From an uncultured Selenomonadaceae bacterium (GTDB lineage Bacteria > Bacillota > Negativicutes > Selenomonadales > Selenomonadaceae): 6,586 nucleotides of DNA. Location of the stretch: positions 1 to 6,586 of the forward strand of contig CAJOFG010000096.1 of assembly GCA_905233965.1 (NCBI GenBank), read 5' to 3'. The number at the start of each line of letters is the position of its first letter. Position 1 is the stretch's first letter. The notes under the pieces are model-generated. The model worked only from the letters and a program-made list of their open reading frames with translations. It did no database searches and was not told the DNA's origin. This document shows, piece by piece, positions 1 through 6,512 of this stretch. Position numbers and translations under genes: made by a program.

Positions 1-307
1 TCCGTCCGATGCGGAATTGACCGGACCGGTGGGCATTGCGAAAATAACCGGGCAGGTCGCCGAATCCGGATTTATCCCGCTGTTGAATTTCGCCGCGCTG
101 TTGAGTTTGAACTTGGGCATAATGAATTTACTTCCGGTGCCGGCTCTCGACGGCGGACATTTCGTAAATCTGACGATTGAGGCGGTGCGCGGAAAACCTC
201 TCGGCGCAAAAACTTTGATGTACGTTCAGCGCGCCGGAATTGCGCTTTTGCTGATACTCACCATCGCGGTGACGACGAACGACGTATGGAAAATATTTTT
301 CAAGTGA
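1..307 (+). CDS. rseP: RseP-type site-2 zinc metalloprotease, C-terminal part (5' end outside window)
   Basis: This is the C-terminal end of a membrane-embedded M50 zinc protease. The family cleaves transmembrane segments of anti-sigma factors and signal-peptide remnants inside the membrane. The reading frame is open from base 2 and ends at TGA 305-307, leaving about 101 visible residues. The visible part starts in the family's 'LTGPVGI' segment that follows the PDZ region. It then contains 'NLLPVPALDGGH', whose Asp is the C-terminal zinc ligand, and ends with a hydrophobic segment (ALLLILTIAV) close to the C-terminus. The HExxH motif and PDZ domain would lie upstream of the window. ispG follows after 12 bases, so the two are probably co-transcribed, as in many Firmicutes where dxr, rseP and ispG cluster. 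Family assignment is secure; the symbol could equally be rasP. Confidence 0.93.
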   Translation, partial: PSDAELTGPVGIAKITGQVAESGFIPLLNFAALLSLNLGIMNLLPVPALDGGHFVNLTIEAVRGKPLGAKTLMYVQRAGIALLLILTIAVTTNDVWKIFFK

Positions 308-319
308 CGGAGTGAAAAA

Positions 320-1378
320 ATGTTTGAAAGGAAATTGACGCGACAAATTCAAGTCGGAAAAATTAAAATCGGGGGCGGCGCACCGATAAGCGTACAGTCC
401 ATGACGAACACGAAAACGACGGACACGAAATCGACCGTCGAACAAATTTTGAAATTGCAAAATGCCGGTTGCGAAATTGTTCGTCTTGCAGTGCCGGACA
501 TGGACGCGGCAAAAAATTTGAGCAACATAATTCCGGAAGTCGATGTGCCGATTGTCGCCGACATTCATTTCGACTATAAACTTGCTCTGGAATCAATCGA
601 ACGGGGAGTCTCGGCACTCAGATTGAATCCGGGAAATATCGGAAATCCGGCGCACGTCCGGGAAGTCGTCGCGGCGGCGAAGGCAAAAAAAATTCCGATA
701 AGAATCGGAGTAAATGCCGGCTCGGTCAGCGGAAAAATTTTAAAAAAGTACGGCGGAATAACTGCTGAAGGTCTTGTCGAATCCGCGCTCGAACACGTCA
801 AAATTTTGGAGGAAGAAAATTTTTTCGACATAAAAATTTCTCTCAAGGCTCATGATGTTCCGCTGACTTTGGCGGCTTACCGGTTGATGAGTGAAAAAGT
901 CGATTATCCTTTGCATTTGGGAATCACGGAAGCCGGGACGATAAACACCGGGCTGATAAAGTCGGCGGTCGGAATCGGGACTTTGCTCGCGGAGGGAATC
1001 GGCGATACGGTGAGAGTTTCATTTACCGGCGATCCGGTTCCGGAAGTGAAAGCGGCGTTTGAAATTTTAAAATCGCTCGGACTTCGCGAATACGGAGCAA
1101 CTTTGGTTGCCTGCCCGACTTGCGGCAGGACGCGAATAAACATTCCGGAAATTGCGGCGGAGGTTGAGAAAAAACTTGAGTCGGTGAAAAAAAATATTAC
1201 CGTCGCCGTTATGGGTTGCATCGTCAACGGACCGGGTGAGGCGCGAAATGCCGACGTGGGAATTGCCGGCGCGGACGGTGAAGGAATAGTTTTCCGGAAA
1301 GGCGAAATTCTCCGCAAAGTCCCGGAATCCGAACTGGTCGCCGAACTTTTTAAAGAGATTGATTTGATGACGGCGTAA
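320..1378 (+). CDS. ispG: 4-hydroxy-3-methylbut-2-en-1-yl diphosphate synthase (flavodoxin/ferredoxin dependent)
   Basis: IspG (GcpE) is the cytoplasmic iron-sulfur enzyme that reductively opens methylerythritol cyclodiphosphate to HMBPP, the penultimate step of the MEP isoprenoid pathway. The 352-residue protein is full length for the short bacterial form. It opens with the TIM-barrel part, including 'ISVQSMTNT' (23-31) and 'DIHFDYKLAL' (81-90). The C-terminal [4Fe-4S] domain has Cys265 and Cys268 in 'ACPTCGRT' and Cys300 in 'MGCIVNGPGEA', with Glu307 as the fourth ligand, so all ligands are present. The ATG at 320 is preceded by GGAG (309-312) at 7-base spacing. It lies 12 bases after the protease gene and has no promoter of its own that I can see. 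The known electron donor is a reduced flavodoxin or ferredoxin. The flavodoxin gene further downstream encodes an exported protein, so it is unlikely to be that donor. Confidence 0.98.
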   Translation: MFERKLTRQIQVGKIKIGGGAPISVQSMTNTKTTDTKSTVEQILKLQNAGCEIVRLAVPDMDAAKNLSNIIPEVDVPIVADIHFDYKLALESIERGVSALRLNPGNIGNPAHVREVVAAAKAKKIPIRIGVNAGSVSGKILKKYGGITAEGLVESALEHVKILEEENFFDIKISLKAHDVPLTLAAYRLMSEKVDYPLHLGITEAGTINTGLIKSAVGIGTLLAEGIGDTVRVSFTGDPVPEVKAAFEILKSLGLREYGATLVACPTCGRTRINIPEIAAEVEKKLESVKKNITVAVMGCIVNGPGEARNADVGIAGADGEGIVFRKGEILRKVPESELVAELFKEIDLMTA

Positions 1379-1435
1379 ATGAAAAATTTTTAGCAATTGC
1401 ACCGGAAAAAAATTTTAAGTTGAAGTAAAAAATTT

Positions 1436-1441
1436 GGGAGG
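1436..1441 (+). promoter_or_regulatory. Shine-Dalgarno of the DUF554 gene, followed by ACG instead of a start codon
   Basis: GGGAGG sits 8 bases upstream of ACG at 1450-1452, where an ATG would be expected. No ATG, GTG or TTG occurs at workable spacing. The in-frame TTG at 1471 is about 30 bases away and has the pyrimidine-rich 'ttttcccggc' directly before it. This preserved site fixes where the ancestral start was and shows it is now a non-standard codon. Confidence 0.65.
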
Positions 1442-1449
1442 AACTCAAA

Positions 1450-2137
1450 ACGGATTTTCATTTTCCCGGCTTGGGAACTTTGATAAATGTTGCGGCAATT
1501 TTTTTCGGCGGTTTGCTCGGACTTATAGGCGGAAATTTTTTGACGGAAAAAATTCTCGGTAATTTTTGTCGGAGCCGGCGGCACGTTGTCGGAAATGTTG
1601 AAAATAAATTCCGGCGCACTCGAATTTTCCGGATCGATGATTTTAATCGTCAGTCTGATTGTCGGCGGACTTGTCGGGGAAATTATTGACATTGACGAAA
1701 AATTTGAGAGGTTCGGTATTTTTTTGCGCAAACATTCCGGAAGTGAAGGCGATTCAAAATTTGTCGATGCGTTCGTCACAGCGTCGCTGACCGTCTGTAT
1801 CGGCGCGATGGCTGTTATCGGCGCGATTAACGACAGACTTTTGCACGACCCGACAATTTTAATCGTGAAGTCCTCGCTCGACGCGATAATAATTTTGCTG
1901 ATGACGGCAAGTCTGGGTAAAGGAAGTATTTTTTCCTGTATCTCTGTCGGAATTTTTCAAGGTGCGATAACTTTTTTTGCCGGCTTTCTCGAACCGGTGA
2001 TGACGGAAACGGTACTTTCAAATTTGTCGCTCGTCGGAAACGTCTTGATTTTTTGCGTCGGCGTGAATTTGATGTTCCCTCAAAAAATCAGAGTTGCGAA
2101 TTTACTTCCCGCTGTAGTCATTGCCTGTCTTTTCTGA
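1450..2137 (+). pseudogene. DUF554 (YdfK/YqgA-like) membrane protein gene, start codon lost and frameshifted
   Basis: DUF554 proteins are small polytopic membrane proteins of unknown transport function. From ACG 1450 the first frame reads DFHFPGLGTLINVAAIFFGG and continues to about 'LTEKI' near 1554, a typical family N-terminus. The family sequence then resumes in the +1 frame at about 1559 with 'VIFVGAGGTLSEML', and runs through 'SLIVGGLVGEIIDID', an amphipathic stretch and several further membrane helices to TGA 2135-2137. Compared from memory with relatives, about 11 residues (the 'TVM..GLAV' segment before the second helix) are missing at the junction. That implies a deletion of roughly 32-35 bases rather than a single-base slip. 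The first frame continues as non-family sequence to a stop at 1687-1689. The remainder (TTG 1586 or ATG 1595 to 2137) stays open and could be read as a truncated protein, but it would lack the first helix. It lies 71 bases after ispG, with no clear terminator between them. A sequencing or assembly fault is the alternative. Confidence 0.75.
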
Positions 2138-2143
2138 TATAAT
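2115..2143 (+). promoter_or_regulatory. Extended -10 sigma-70/SigA-type promoter for the exported flavodoxin gene
   Basis: A perfect TATAAT lies at 2138-2143, preceded by TGA so that TGnTATAAT forms an extended -10. A -35-like TAGTCA (four of six consensus bases) lies at 2115-2120, with exactly 17 bases between. The -35 and the TG of the extended -10 sit inside the last codons and stop codon of the DUF554 gene. Transcription would start near 2150, giving a leader of about 30 bases that carries the ribosome binding site. Confidence 0.75.
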
Positions 2144-2179
2144 ACGGCAAGAAAAAAATTTTTTGAGGAGGTCGTTCAA

Positions 2180-2779
2180 ATGAAAAAAATGTTGGCGATG
2201 CTGACGGTTCTCGGATTTATTTTTGCGTTCGGCGAAAGTGTGACGTTCGCGCAGAGCAAAATTTTAATCGCGTACTTCTCCCGGACCGGCGAAGAATACG
2301 GGATCGGAACCGTGACGAAGGGCAACACAAAAATTATTGCGGAAATTATTGCGGAAAAAACCGGCGGCTACTTGTTCGAGATAAAACCGGTGAAAGATTA
2401 TCCGGTGAATTACGACGAATGTACAAAACTTGCAAGCCGGGAAAAAGCGACGAAGGCACGCCCGGAAATTTCCGGCAAGGTCGAAAATTTCGAGCAATAC
2501 GACACGATTTTTGTCGGCTATCCGATTTGGTGGGGCGATATGCCGATGCCGGTTTACACCTTCCTTGAAAGTTACGATTTCTCCGGGAAAAAAATAATTC
2601 CGTTCTGCACTCACGGCGGGAGCGGCTTGAGCAGTACGGATCAAAATATTACGTTGACTTGTCCGGGTGCAACCGTTTTGTCCGGCTTTGAACTTCGCGG
2701 AACCGTTGCCCGGAACGATAAAGCGCAAGCCGAAACAAAAGTTTCCGATTGGCTGAAAAAAGTCGGCGTTGCGAATTGA
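2180..2779 (+). CDS. Exported flavodoxin family protein
   Basis: This is a flavodoxin-fold FMN-binding protein, expected to act as an electron carrier or NAD(P)H-linked reductase. The first ~24 residues form a signal peptide: MKKM, a hydrophobic core LAMLTVLGFIFAF, then a likely cut after 'VTFA'. The mature part begins 'KILIAYFSRTG', followed by the phosphate-binding loop ending 'GNTKIIAEII' (48-57). 'GYPIWWGDMPMPVYTFLE' (113-130) and 'CTHGGSGLSST' (143-153) are the two isoalloxazine-contacting loops of the Flavodoxin_4 type. At 199 residues it is complete. GAGGAGG (2165-2171) precedes the ATG by 8 bases. Its own extended -10 promoter and a downstream terminator make it a single-gene unit. 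There is no lipobox cysteine, so it is probably soluble and outside the cytoplasmic membrane, or anchored by an uncleaved N-terminus. The partner and substrate are unknown. Confidence 0.9.
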   Translation: MKKMLAMLTVLGFIFAFGESVTFAQSKILIAYFSRTGEEYGIGTVTKGNTKIIAEIIAEKTGGYLFEIKPVKDYPVNYDECTKLASREKATKARPEISGKVENFEQYDTIFVGYPIWWGDMPMPVYTFLESYDFSGKKIIPFCTHGGSGLSSTDQNITLTCPGATVLSGFELRGTVARNDKAQAETKVSDWLKKVGVAN

Positions 2780-2817
2780 CGAAAAAATTTTACGGCGATT
2801 TTTGAAAATAAAGTTGC

Positions 2818-2852
2818 AAAGACTGACGGTTGTTTTTCCGCCGGTCTTTTTT
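2818..2852 (+). terminator. Rho-independent terminator after the flavodoxin gene
   Basis: AAAGACTGACGG (2818-2829) and CCGCCGGTCTTT (2838-2849) form a 12-position stem with one G-U wobble and one A-C mismatch. The loop is 8 bases and the stem runs into six T's (2847-2852). It lies about 40 bases after the flavodoxin stop and separates that gene from the exporter gene. Confidence 0.85.
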
Positions 2853-2909
2853 GTTTCGCGAAAATAATTTTTGCAGGGAAAATTTTATCGGTGAAGAAAA
2901 ATTTTTTCG

Positions 2910-4277
2910 GTGATTGAATTGAAAGAACAAGATTATAAAAGTTATTACGACAGGCAACAGGAACTTTTGCGCGAAGGTTTCGCCGAGATAGGAAAAAAAT
3001 CCGAATTGCTCTTGACCGTCGGACAACTTTTAATGGAGAACGGAGCGACCGCCGACAGAATTACACGCGACACGAAACGGGCGGCGGCGTTCATGGGAAT
3101 TGCCGAAGAAAAATTTCATCTCCACATAATGTACACGACTTTAATGTTGAACATCGGCGACGAAAAACAATCACATACATCTTTCCGGAAATGTTTGAAA
3201 CACGCGGTGGACATGAGAATAATTTCGGCGATAAGCAAATTGACTTGGCGTGCGCTGAGAGATCATTACACGCTGGAAGAATTTCAAGACAACTTGAATC
3301 ATATTTCGGCGCGTCCCCGATTTTATTCTTTGGCGCAAAATATTTTGGCAATAGGAATTGCTTGCGGTGCTTACTGTATTTTGTTCGGCTGTGATTTTCC
3401 GGCGGCGATTTATACCGGCATCAGTGCGATTGTCGGAAAACTCGTTCAGGTTCGTTGCGAAAAATCCGGAATAAATCCTTACGTCGGAATTGCCTTCGCC
3501 GCGTTCGCCGCAACCGTCACGGCATACTTCGCGCATTATCTGCCTACCGAAACACCGCGCCACCCGATGATAGCTTGCGCACTTTTTTTGACGCCGGGCA
3601 TACCGATAATAAACGGGCTGACCGATATGTTGAACACTTACCTTTTCACCGGCGCGGCAAGATTTTTGCGAACGTCGCTGATAATCGGAGGAATGACTTT
3701 CGGAATTGTCTTTGCGCTGGGAATGTTTCCGGTCGTCGATTTCACGAGTTTGAAAATGTTGCCGGACAGCGATTATCTGATTTTCGCGTCGGCGGCGGCG
3801 ACAGGTGCAATGGGTTTCGCCGTGCTGTTCAATCTTCCTCCGCGTTTGATGTGGGCTGTGGGAGCCGGCGGAGCGTTGGCTGTCTGCATGAGAAATTTTT
3901 TCGTTTACGAATTGGGAATGAGTTCGGAAATAGGGACGCTTGTCGGCGCGACGGCAGTCAGTGCGTTGGCATTGCGTGCCGTTCATTTTTTGCACACGCC
4001 CATGCAAGTCGTGATAATCCCGGCGATGATTCCTTTGATTCCCGGCGTTTTGATTTACAGATTTTTATTTTCGATAATCAACATAAAAACTTTGACGGCG
4101 GATCAACTTTTGATTTCGTTTCAATCCGGAGTGAATGCCGCGCTTATAATTTTGGCGATAGCGACCGGCGCGGCAATGCCGAACATTTTCGCGAACAGAA
4201 GATTTGAACGACAAAAAAAGGAAGAGCAGGAACGTTTGTTAAATGAAGCCTACACTTCCGACGATTCCGACGATTAG
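2910..4277 (+). CDS. ThrE-family threonine/serine exporter, both halves fused
   Basis: This is a cytoplasmic-membrane exporter of the ThrE family, known for efflux of threonine, serine and small dipeptide-like substrates. In E. coli the two halves are the separate proteins YjjP and YjjB; here one 455-residue chain carries both. Residues ~33-270 match the ThrE/YjjP half: a soluble lead segment 'LLLTVGQLLMENGATADRI', then membrane helices with 'LTPGIPIINGLTDM' (227-240). Residues ~290-425 match the YjjB-like half, with 'GFAVLFNLPPR' (302-312) and 'PAMIPLIPGVLIYR' (371-384). The tail is charged (RRFERQKKEEQER) and ends in an acidic SDDSDD, probably cytoplasmic. The start is uncertain. GTG 2910 is used here, but no good Shine-Dalgarno precedes it; TTG 2919 and TTG 2967 (residue 20, with AGGAA upstream) are alternatives, and all of them keep the conserved domain. 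I see no clear promoter in the 57 bases after the preceding terminator. The actual substrate is inferred from the family only. Confidence 0.92.
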   Translation: MIELKEQDYKSYYDRQQELLREGFAEIGKKSELLLTVGQLLMENGATADRITRDTKRAAAFMGIAEEKFHLHIMYTTLMLNIGDEKQSHTSFRKCLKHAVDMRIISAISKLTWRALRDHYTLEEFQDNLNHISARPRFYSLAQNILAIGIACGAYCILFGCDFPAAIYTGISAIVGKLVQVRCEKSGINPYVGIAFAAFAATVTAYFAHYLPTETPRHPMIACALFLTPGIPIINGLTDMLNTYLFTGAARFLRTSLIIGGMTFGIVFALGMFPVVDFTSLKMLPDSDYLIFASAAATGAMGFAVLFNLPPRLMWAVGAGGALAVCMRNFFVYELGMSSEIGTLVGATAVSALALRAVHFLHTPMQVVIIPAMIPLIPGVLIYRFLFSIINIKTLTADQLLISFQSGVNAALIILAIATGAAMPNIFANRRFERQKKEEQERLLNEAYTSDDSDD

Positions 4278-4298
4278 AAAATTAAAACGGGTCGCGTT

Positions 4299-4342
4299 AA
4301 AAAAATCTCCGCTCGAAAAATTTTTCCGGCAGAGATTTTTTT
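4299..4342. terminator. Bidirectional intrinsic terminator between convergent genes
   Basis: AAAAAAATCTC (4299-4309) pairs perfectly with GAGATTTTTTT (4332-4342) as an 11-bp stem. GC (4311-4312) against GC (4329-4330) and AAAAA against TTTTT (4316-4325) can extend it inward. T-runs flank it on both strands, so it can end transcription of the exporter gene from the left and of the SnoaL-like gene from the right. It is the only feature in the 84-base gap between the two stop codons. Confidence 0.85.
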
Positions 4343-4361
4343 TCCGAATTAAAAATCGAAC

Positions 4362-4778
4362 TCACATAAAGCCCAAAGATTGAAACAGTCCCGCCATGCC
4401 CTGAGCGGCAACGTCTTTGATAATTTTTCCTTCCTCGTTGAAGTAATAAAAATTCATGCAACCGAACGAAAATTTTTTCCCGCTCGCCGGAAATTTCATG
4501 AAGTCGCCGTCATGCGTACCGCTGCAAATCCAACTCACCGCAATTTTATTTTCTTCAACCGCCGTATCGACAATTTCCCAATGAATGTCCGAAAAACTTT
4601 TTCTCATAACGTCGACGACGGAAAGATAGCCCGCGCCTCCGTAAAGTTTTTCGTCGGAAATTAAACTTTGAAACTCGGCTTTCGCGTCAATCAATTTTTC
4701 GGCAAGGTCTTTGTCGTTCGTATTGATACACGTTTTGAAGAGCTCGATATTTTTTTTGTTGCGTTCGATTTTGTTCAT
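4362..4778 (-). CDS. SnoaL-like / NTF2-fold small protein
   Basis: This 138-residue cytoplasmic protein resembles the SnoaL-like ester/polyketide cyclase group of the NTF2-like alpha+beta-barrel superfamily. The visible pattern is an N-terminal helix pair ('NIELFKTCINTNDKDLAEKLI', residues 10-30), then 'VVDVMRKSFSDIHWEIVDTAVEENKIAVSW', the typical strand pair 'GTHDGDFMKFPASGKKF' and a terminal 'NFYYFNEEGKI...GLFQSLGF'. In SnoaL relatives the segment after 'GKI' usually has a Trp-Asp with a catalytic aspartate. Here it reads 'KDVAAQGMAGLFQSLG', so by eye the usual aspartates are not in register and enzymatic cyclase activity is doubtful. ATG 4778 has GAGGAA (4785-4790) at 6-base spacing. It starts 13 bases after the methyltransferase stop, so the two are very likely co-transcribed and translationally close. 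It has no secretion signal. Its role is unknown; it may bind a small ligand related to the methyltransferase substrate. Confidence 0.82.
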   Translation of the reverse strand: MNKIERNKKNIELFKTCINTNDKDLAEKLIDAKAEFQSLISDEKLYGGAGYLSVVDVMRKSFSDIHWEIVDTAVEENKIAVSWICSGTHDGDFMKFPASGKKFSFGCMNFYYFNEEGKIIKDVAAQGMAGLFQSLGFM

Positions 4779-4784
4779 TAAAAA

Positions 4785-4790
4785 TTCCTC
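4785..4790 (-). promoter_or_regulatory. Ribosome binding site of the SnoaL-like gene, squeezed into a 13-base gap
   Basis: GAGGAA on the minus strand lies 6 bases before ATG 4778 and one base after the methyltransferase stop codon (TGA, 4794-4792). This tight packing supports a single bicistronic message with re-initiation by ribosomes leaving the upstream gene. Confidence 0.75.
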
Positions 4791-4791
4791 T

Positions 4792-6330
4792 TCAAATTAT
4801 TTCCAAAGATTTCAAAACCGGCAATGTTCCGTCCAAAAATTTTTTGCTGAAGTTTTTGAACTCGGCAAGATTTTCTTCTGCGCTCTCAACCGTTTTGTCG
4901 CCTTTGCGAAGCTTTAATCCTCGTTCGGAAAGCACTTCCCAAGTATAAATTGCAATTTCTTCGGCGGTATTTTTTCCGTCGAACATTGCCGCCAAAAAAA
5001 TTCTCTCAAACTTTCCGACCGGACAACCGCTGCCGGTAACCGGACTTGCCAAAACAACAATATCGTCGGAATTTTTCGCCCGGTTGCAAATATATTTGTT
5101 CAAATTCAGGCAAGTTTTTTTCACGCTTTTAATCGCGTCGTCGGATTGGCACGGCATGATGTTTCCGTTTTGAATCAGAGGTATCAGCGCGGACAGGAGA
5201 GTACTCATCGAAATGTCCGGATTTTTTTTCATGAAGTCCGCAAAATTTTTGCGACGATAATTTTCTGCCGCCAAATGATTTTGAATTTTTTCCAAAACTT
5301 CTTCCCGGAAAGCCACTTCACCTGAGGCAAAGTTTACTTTCTTCGGCAACTTCGCTCCGGAAATTAAAATGTACTCCTTATTCGCAAGACGTTTGTTTCG
5401 TTCGTATTCTGAAATTTTCCGCGCACCGCGAACATAAATATCCGTGCGAAATTGACGGTTACGGAAGTAATCTTTTATCTGTTCGAGCATAATCGAATTT
5501 TCGATCTTACCGAGAAATTCCAAATTCTCCGGAGAAAAATTCAAATACGGCAAAGATTCAATCGGTTCTGCAGTGCACACGAAATCCATTTTTGCCGACT
5601 GCATCATTTCGGCAACTTCGGAAAAATACATACAAATCCAATCGCGATTAAAATATTCGTGAGCGAGATAATCATGGTTAAGTTTTCGCGTATGTTCAAA
5701 ATAACCTTTCAAGTAAGGCACTCTTTGAAAGTAGGCAACGTCTTTTGAAAAAAGTTCCTCAGTAAATTTCAAAGCCGACTCTATCCTGTCGAAAGTTTTT
5801 CCGCCTTGATGAGTGTACTTGTCGTACAAAATAAAAAGTTCGCGCATCGGAGCACCGGGCGACCAACCCGGATAACAGTTGTAGCTGTTGTAAAGGACTC
5901 CGCCGGGTTTCAAAAATTTTCGCGCAAACTCCACGATATTTTCCTGATTTTCCCGGCTTACCCAAGTCCACACTCCGTGCAAACTTATCGAATCGAATTT
6001 CGGCAAATCGTCACGTTGCAACATTTCTTCAAAGCTGTCGTCAAAAAATTTTGCGCCGCACTTCGACGCTTTGCAAAGTTCGTTCGCGTGTGCCGCGTGT
6101 GCCGGATTAAAATCCGTGCCGAAATATTTTCCCGGCGTTGCGGCGGCGTGAACGTTCGCCGAAACTCCCTGCCCTAAACCCAATTCGCAGTGCGCGGAAT
6201 TTTCATCGGACTCGCCGGCAACATAACCGTTCACGAGCAAACAAAAATTCAACCACGTCGGGCTGATGTTGCGAAAATATCCGTAGGTGTAAGTCGATTC
6301 CGTAAAATAACCTTCGTTCCAATCGTTCAT
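4792..6330 (-). CDS. Class I SAM-dependent methyltransferase with methyltransferase regulatory domain
   Basis: This 512-residue cytoplasmic protein is a Rossmann-fold methyltransferase of the group carrying the 'methyltransferase regulatory domain' (PF10119-like). The start region 'YTYGYFRNISPTWLNFCLLVNG' is characteristic of the group. Motif I is 'ELGLGQG' (49-55), the acidic residue for the SAM ribose is Asp73 in 'YFGTDFNP', motif IV is 'FDSISLHGVWTWVS' (112-125) and 'LKPGGVLYNSYNCYPGW' spans 140-156. The regulatory-domain pattern lies at about 215-305: 'HDYLAHEYFNRDW', then 'DYFRNRQFRTDIYVRG'. Residues ~305-512 form a further mainly helical region that I cannot assign. ATG 6330 has GGAGG (6341-6337) at 6-base spacing. 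It leads a two-gene unit with the SnoaL-like gene, driven from a minus-strand promoter about 70 bases upstream. The methyl acceptor is unknown; glycan, protein or small molecule are all possible from what is visible. Confidence 0.88.
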   Translation of the reverse strand: MNDWNEGYFTESTYTYGYFRNISPTWLNFCLLVNGYVAGESDENSAHCELGLGQGVSANVHAAATPGKYFGTDFNPAHAAHANELCKASKCGAKFFDDSFEEMLQRDDLPKFDSISLHGVWTWVSRENQENIVEFARKFLKPGGVLYNSYNCYPGWSPGAPMRELFILYDKYTHQGGKTFDRIESALKFTEELFSKDVAYFQRVPYLKGYFEHTRKLNHDYLAHEYFNRDWICMYFSEVAEMMQSAKMDFVCTAEPIESLPYLNFSPENLEFLGKIENSIMLEQIKDYFRNRQFRTDIYVRGARKISEYERNKRLANKEYILISGAKLPKKVNFASGEVAFREEVLEKIQNHLAAENYRRKNFADFMKKNPDISMSTLLSALIPLIQNGNIMPCQSDDAIKSVKKTCLNLNKYICNRAKNSDDIVVLASPVTGSGCPVGKFERIFLAAMFDGKNTAEEIAIYTWEVLSERGLKLRKGDKTVESAEENLAEFKNFSKKFLDGTLPVLKSLEII

Positions 6331-6374
6331 GATTTTCCTCCAAAAAAATTTTTAAGTGCGCGTTCGATTTTTCG

Positions 6375-6402
6375 GACACTTTTTAACATTGTGTCAAAAA
6401 GT
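6375..6402. repeat. Two overlapping inverted repeats at the methyltransferase transcription start
   Basis: GACAC (6375-6379) and GTGTC (6391-6395) form one inverted repeat with an 11-base spacer. ACTTTTT (6378-6384) and AAAAAGT (6396-6402) form a second, also with an 11-base spacer, shifted by 5 bases. Both lie at or just downstream of the minus-strand -10, over the predicted transcription start. They could be an operator or a short 5'-end hairpin in the message. AT-rich sequence makes chance pairing of the second one plausible. Confidence 0.45.
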
Positions 6403-6428
6403 ATAACCGATAGCGGCGAATCGGGCAA
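6400..6428 (-). promoter_or_regulatory. Promoter for the methyltransferase/SnoaL unit
   Basis: On the minus strand TTGCCC (6428-6423, four of six -35 consensus bases) is followed after exactly 17 bases by TATACT (6405-6400, five of six -10 bases). The predicted start is near 6393, giving a leader of about 62 bases before ATG 6330, with a good GGAGG near its end. It is the best promoter match in the 241-base divergent gap. Confidence 0.6.
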
Positions 6429-6512
6429 TAATTTTCGCCGTGTCTTTTTTTCTGCCGTTCAAAAATTTTTTTCTTTGCAGGATTACGATACATACGTTAC
6501 AAAAAAATAAAA

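Noticed and set aside
128..568. Minus-strand open frame across the rseP-ispG junction
   Set aside because: It overlaps two conserved genes on the opposite strand and its translation resembles nothing known.
1379..1435. Possible terminator or promoter between ispG and the DUF554 gene
   Set aside because: GAAAAATTTTT and similar A/T runs form only weak self-complementary stretches without a GC stem, and no -35/-10 pair with sensible spacing was found.
1471..1689. Stand-alone 72-codon gene from TTG 1471
   Set aside because: Only its first ~28 residues are DUF554-like; the rest is out-of-frame read-through. It is better explained as the front part of the frameshifted DUF554 gene.
2851..2909. 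Promoter for the exporter gene (AATAAT at 2863-2868)
   Set aside because: The hexamer is acceptable, but no -35 lies at 16-18 bases; the matching position falls in the terminator stem. Not distinguishable from general A/T richness.
3171..4007. Long minus-strand open frame (278 codons) opposite the ThrE gene
   Set aside because: It lies wholly inside a well-supported exporter gene, encodes an Arg/Gln/Ser/Cys-rich sequence without domain or membrane pattern, and has no ribosome binding site of note. It is a composition shadow.
3455..4207. Plus-strand open frame (250 codons) in another frame of the ThrE gene
   Set aside because: It is an Arg-rich, low-hydrophobicity translation overlapping the recognised exporter, with no family resemblance.
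6484..6500. ACGATA/ACGTTA near-direct repeat upstream of the right-edge gene
   Set aside because: Two short imperfect units in A/T-rich sequence are within what chance would give.
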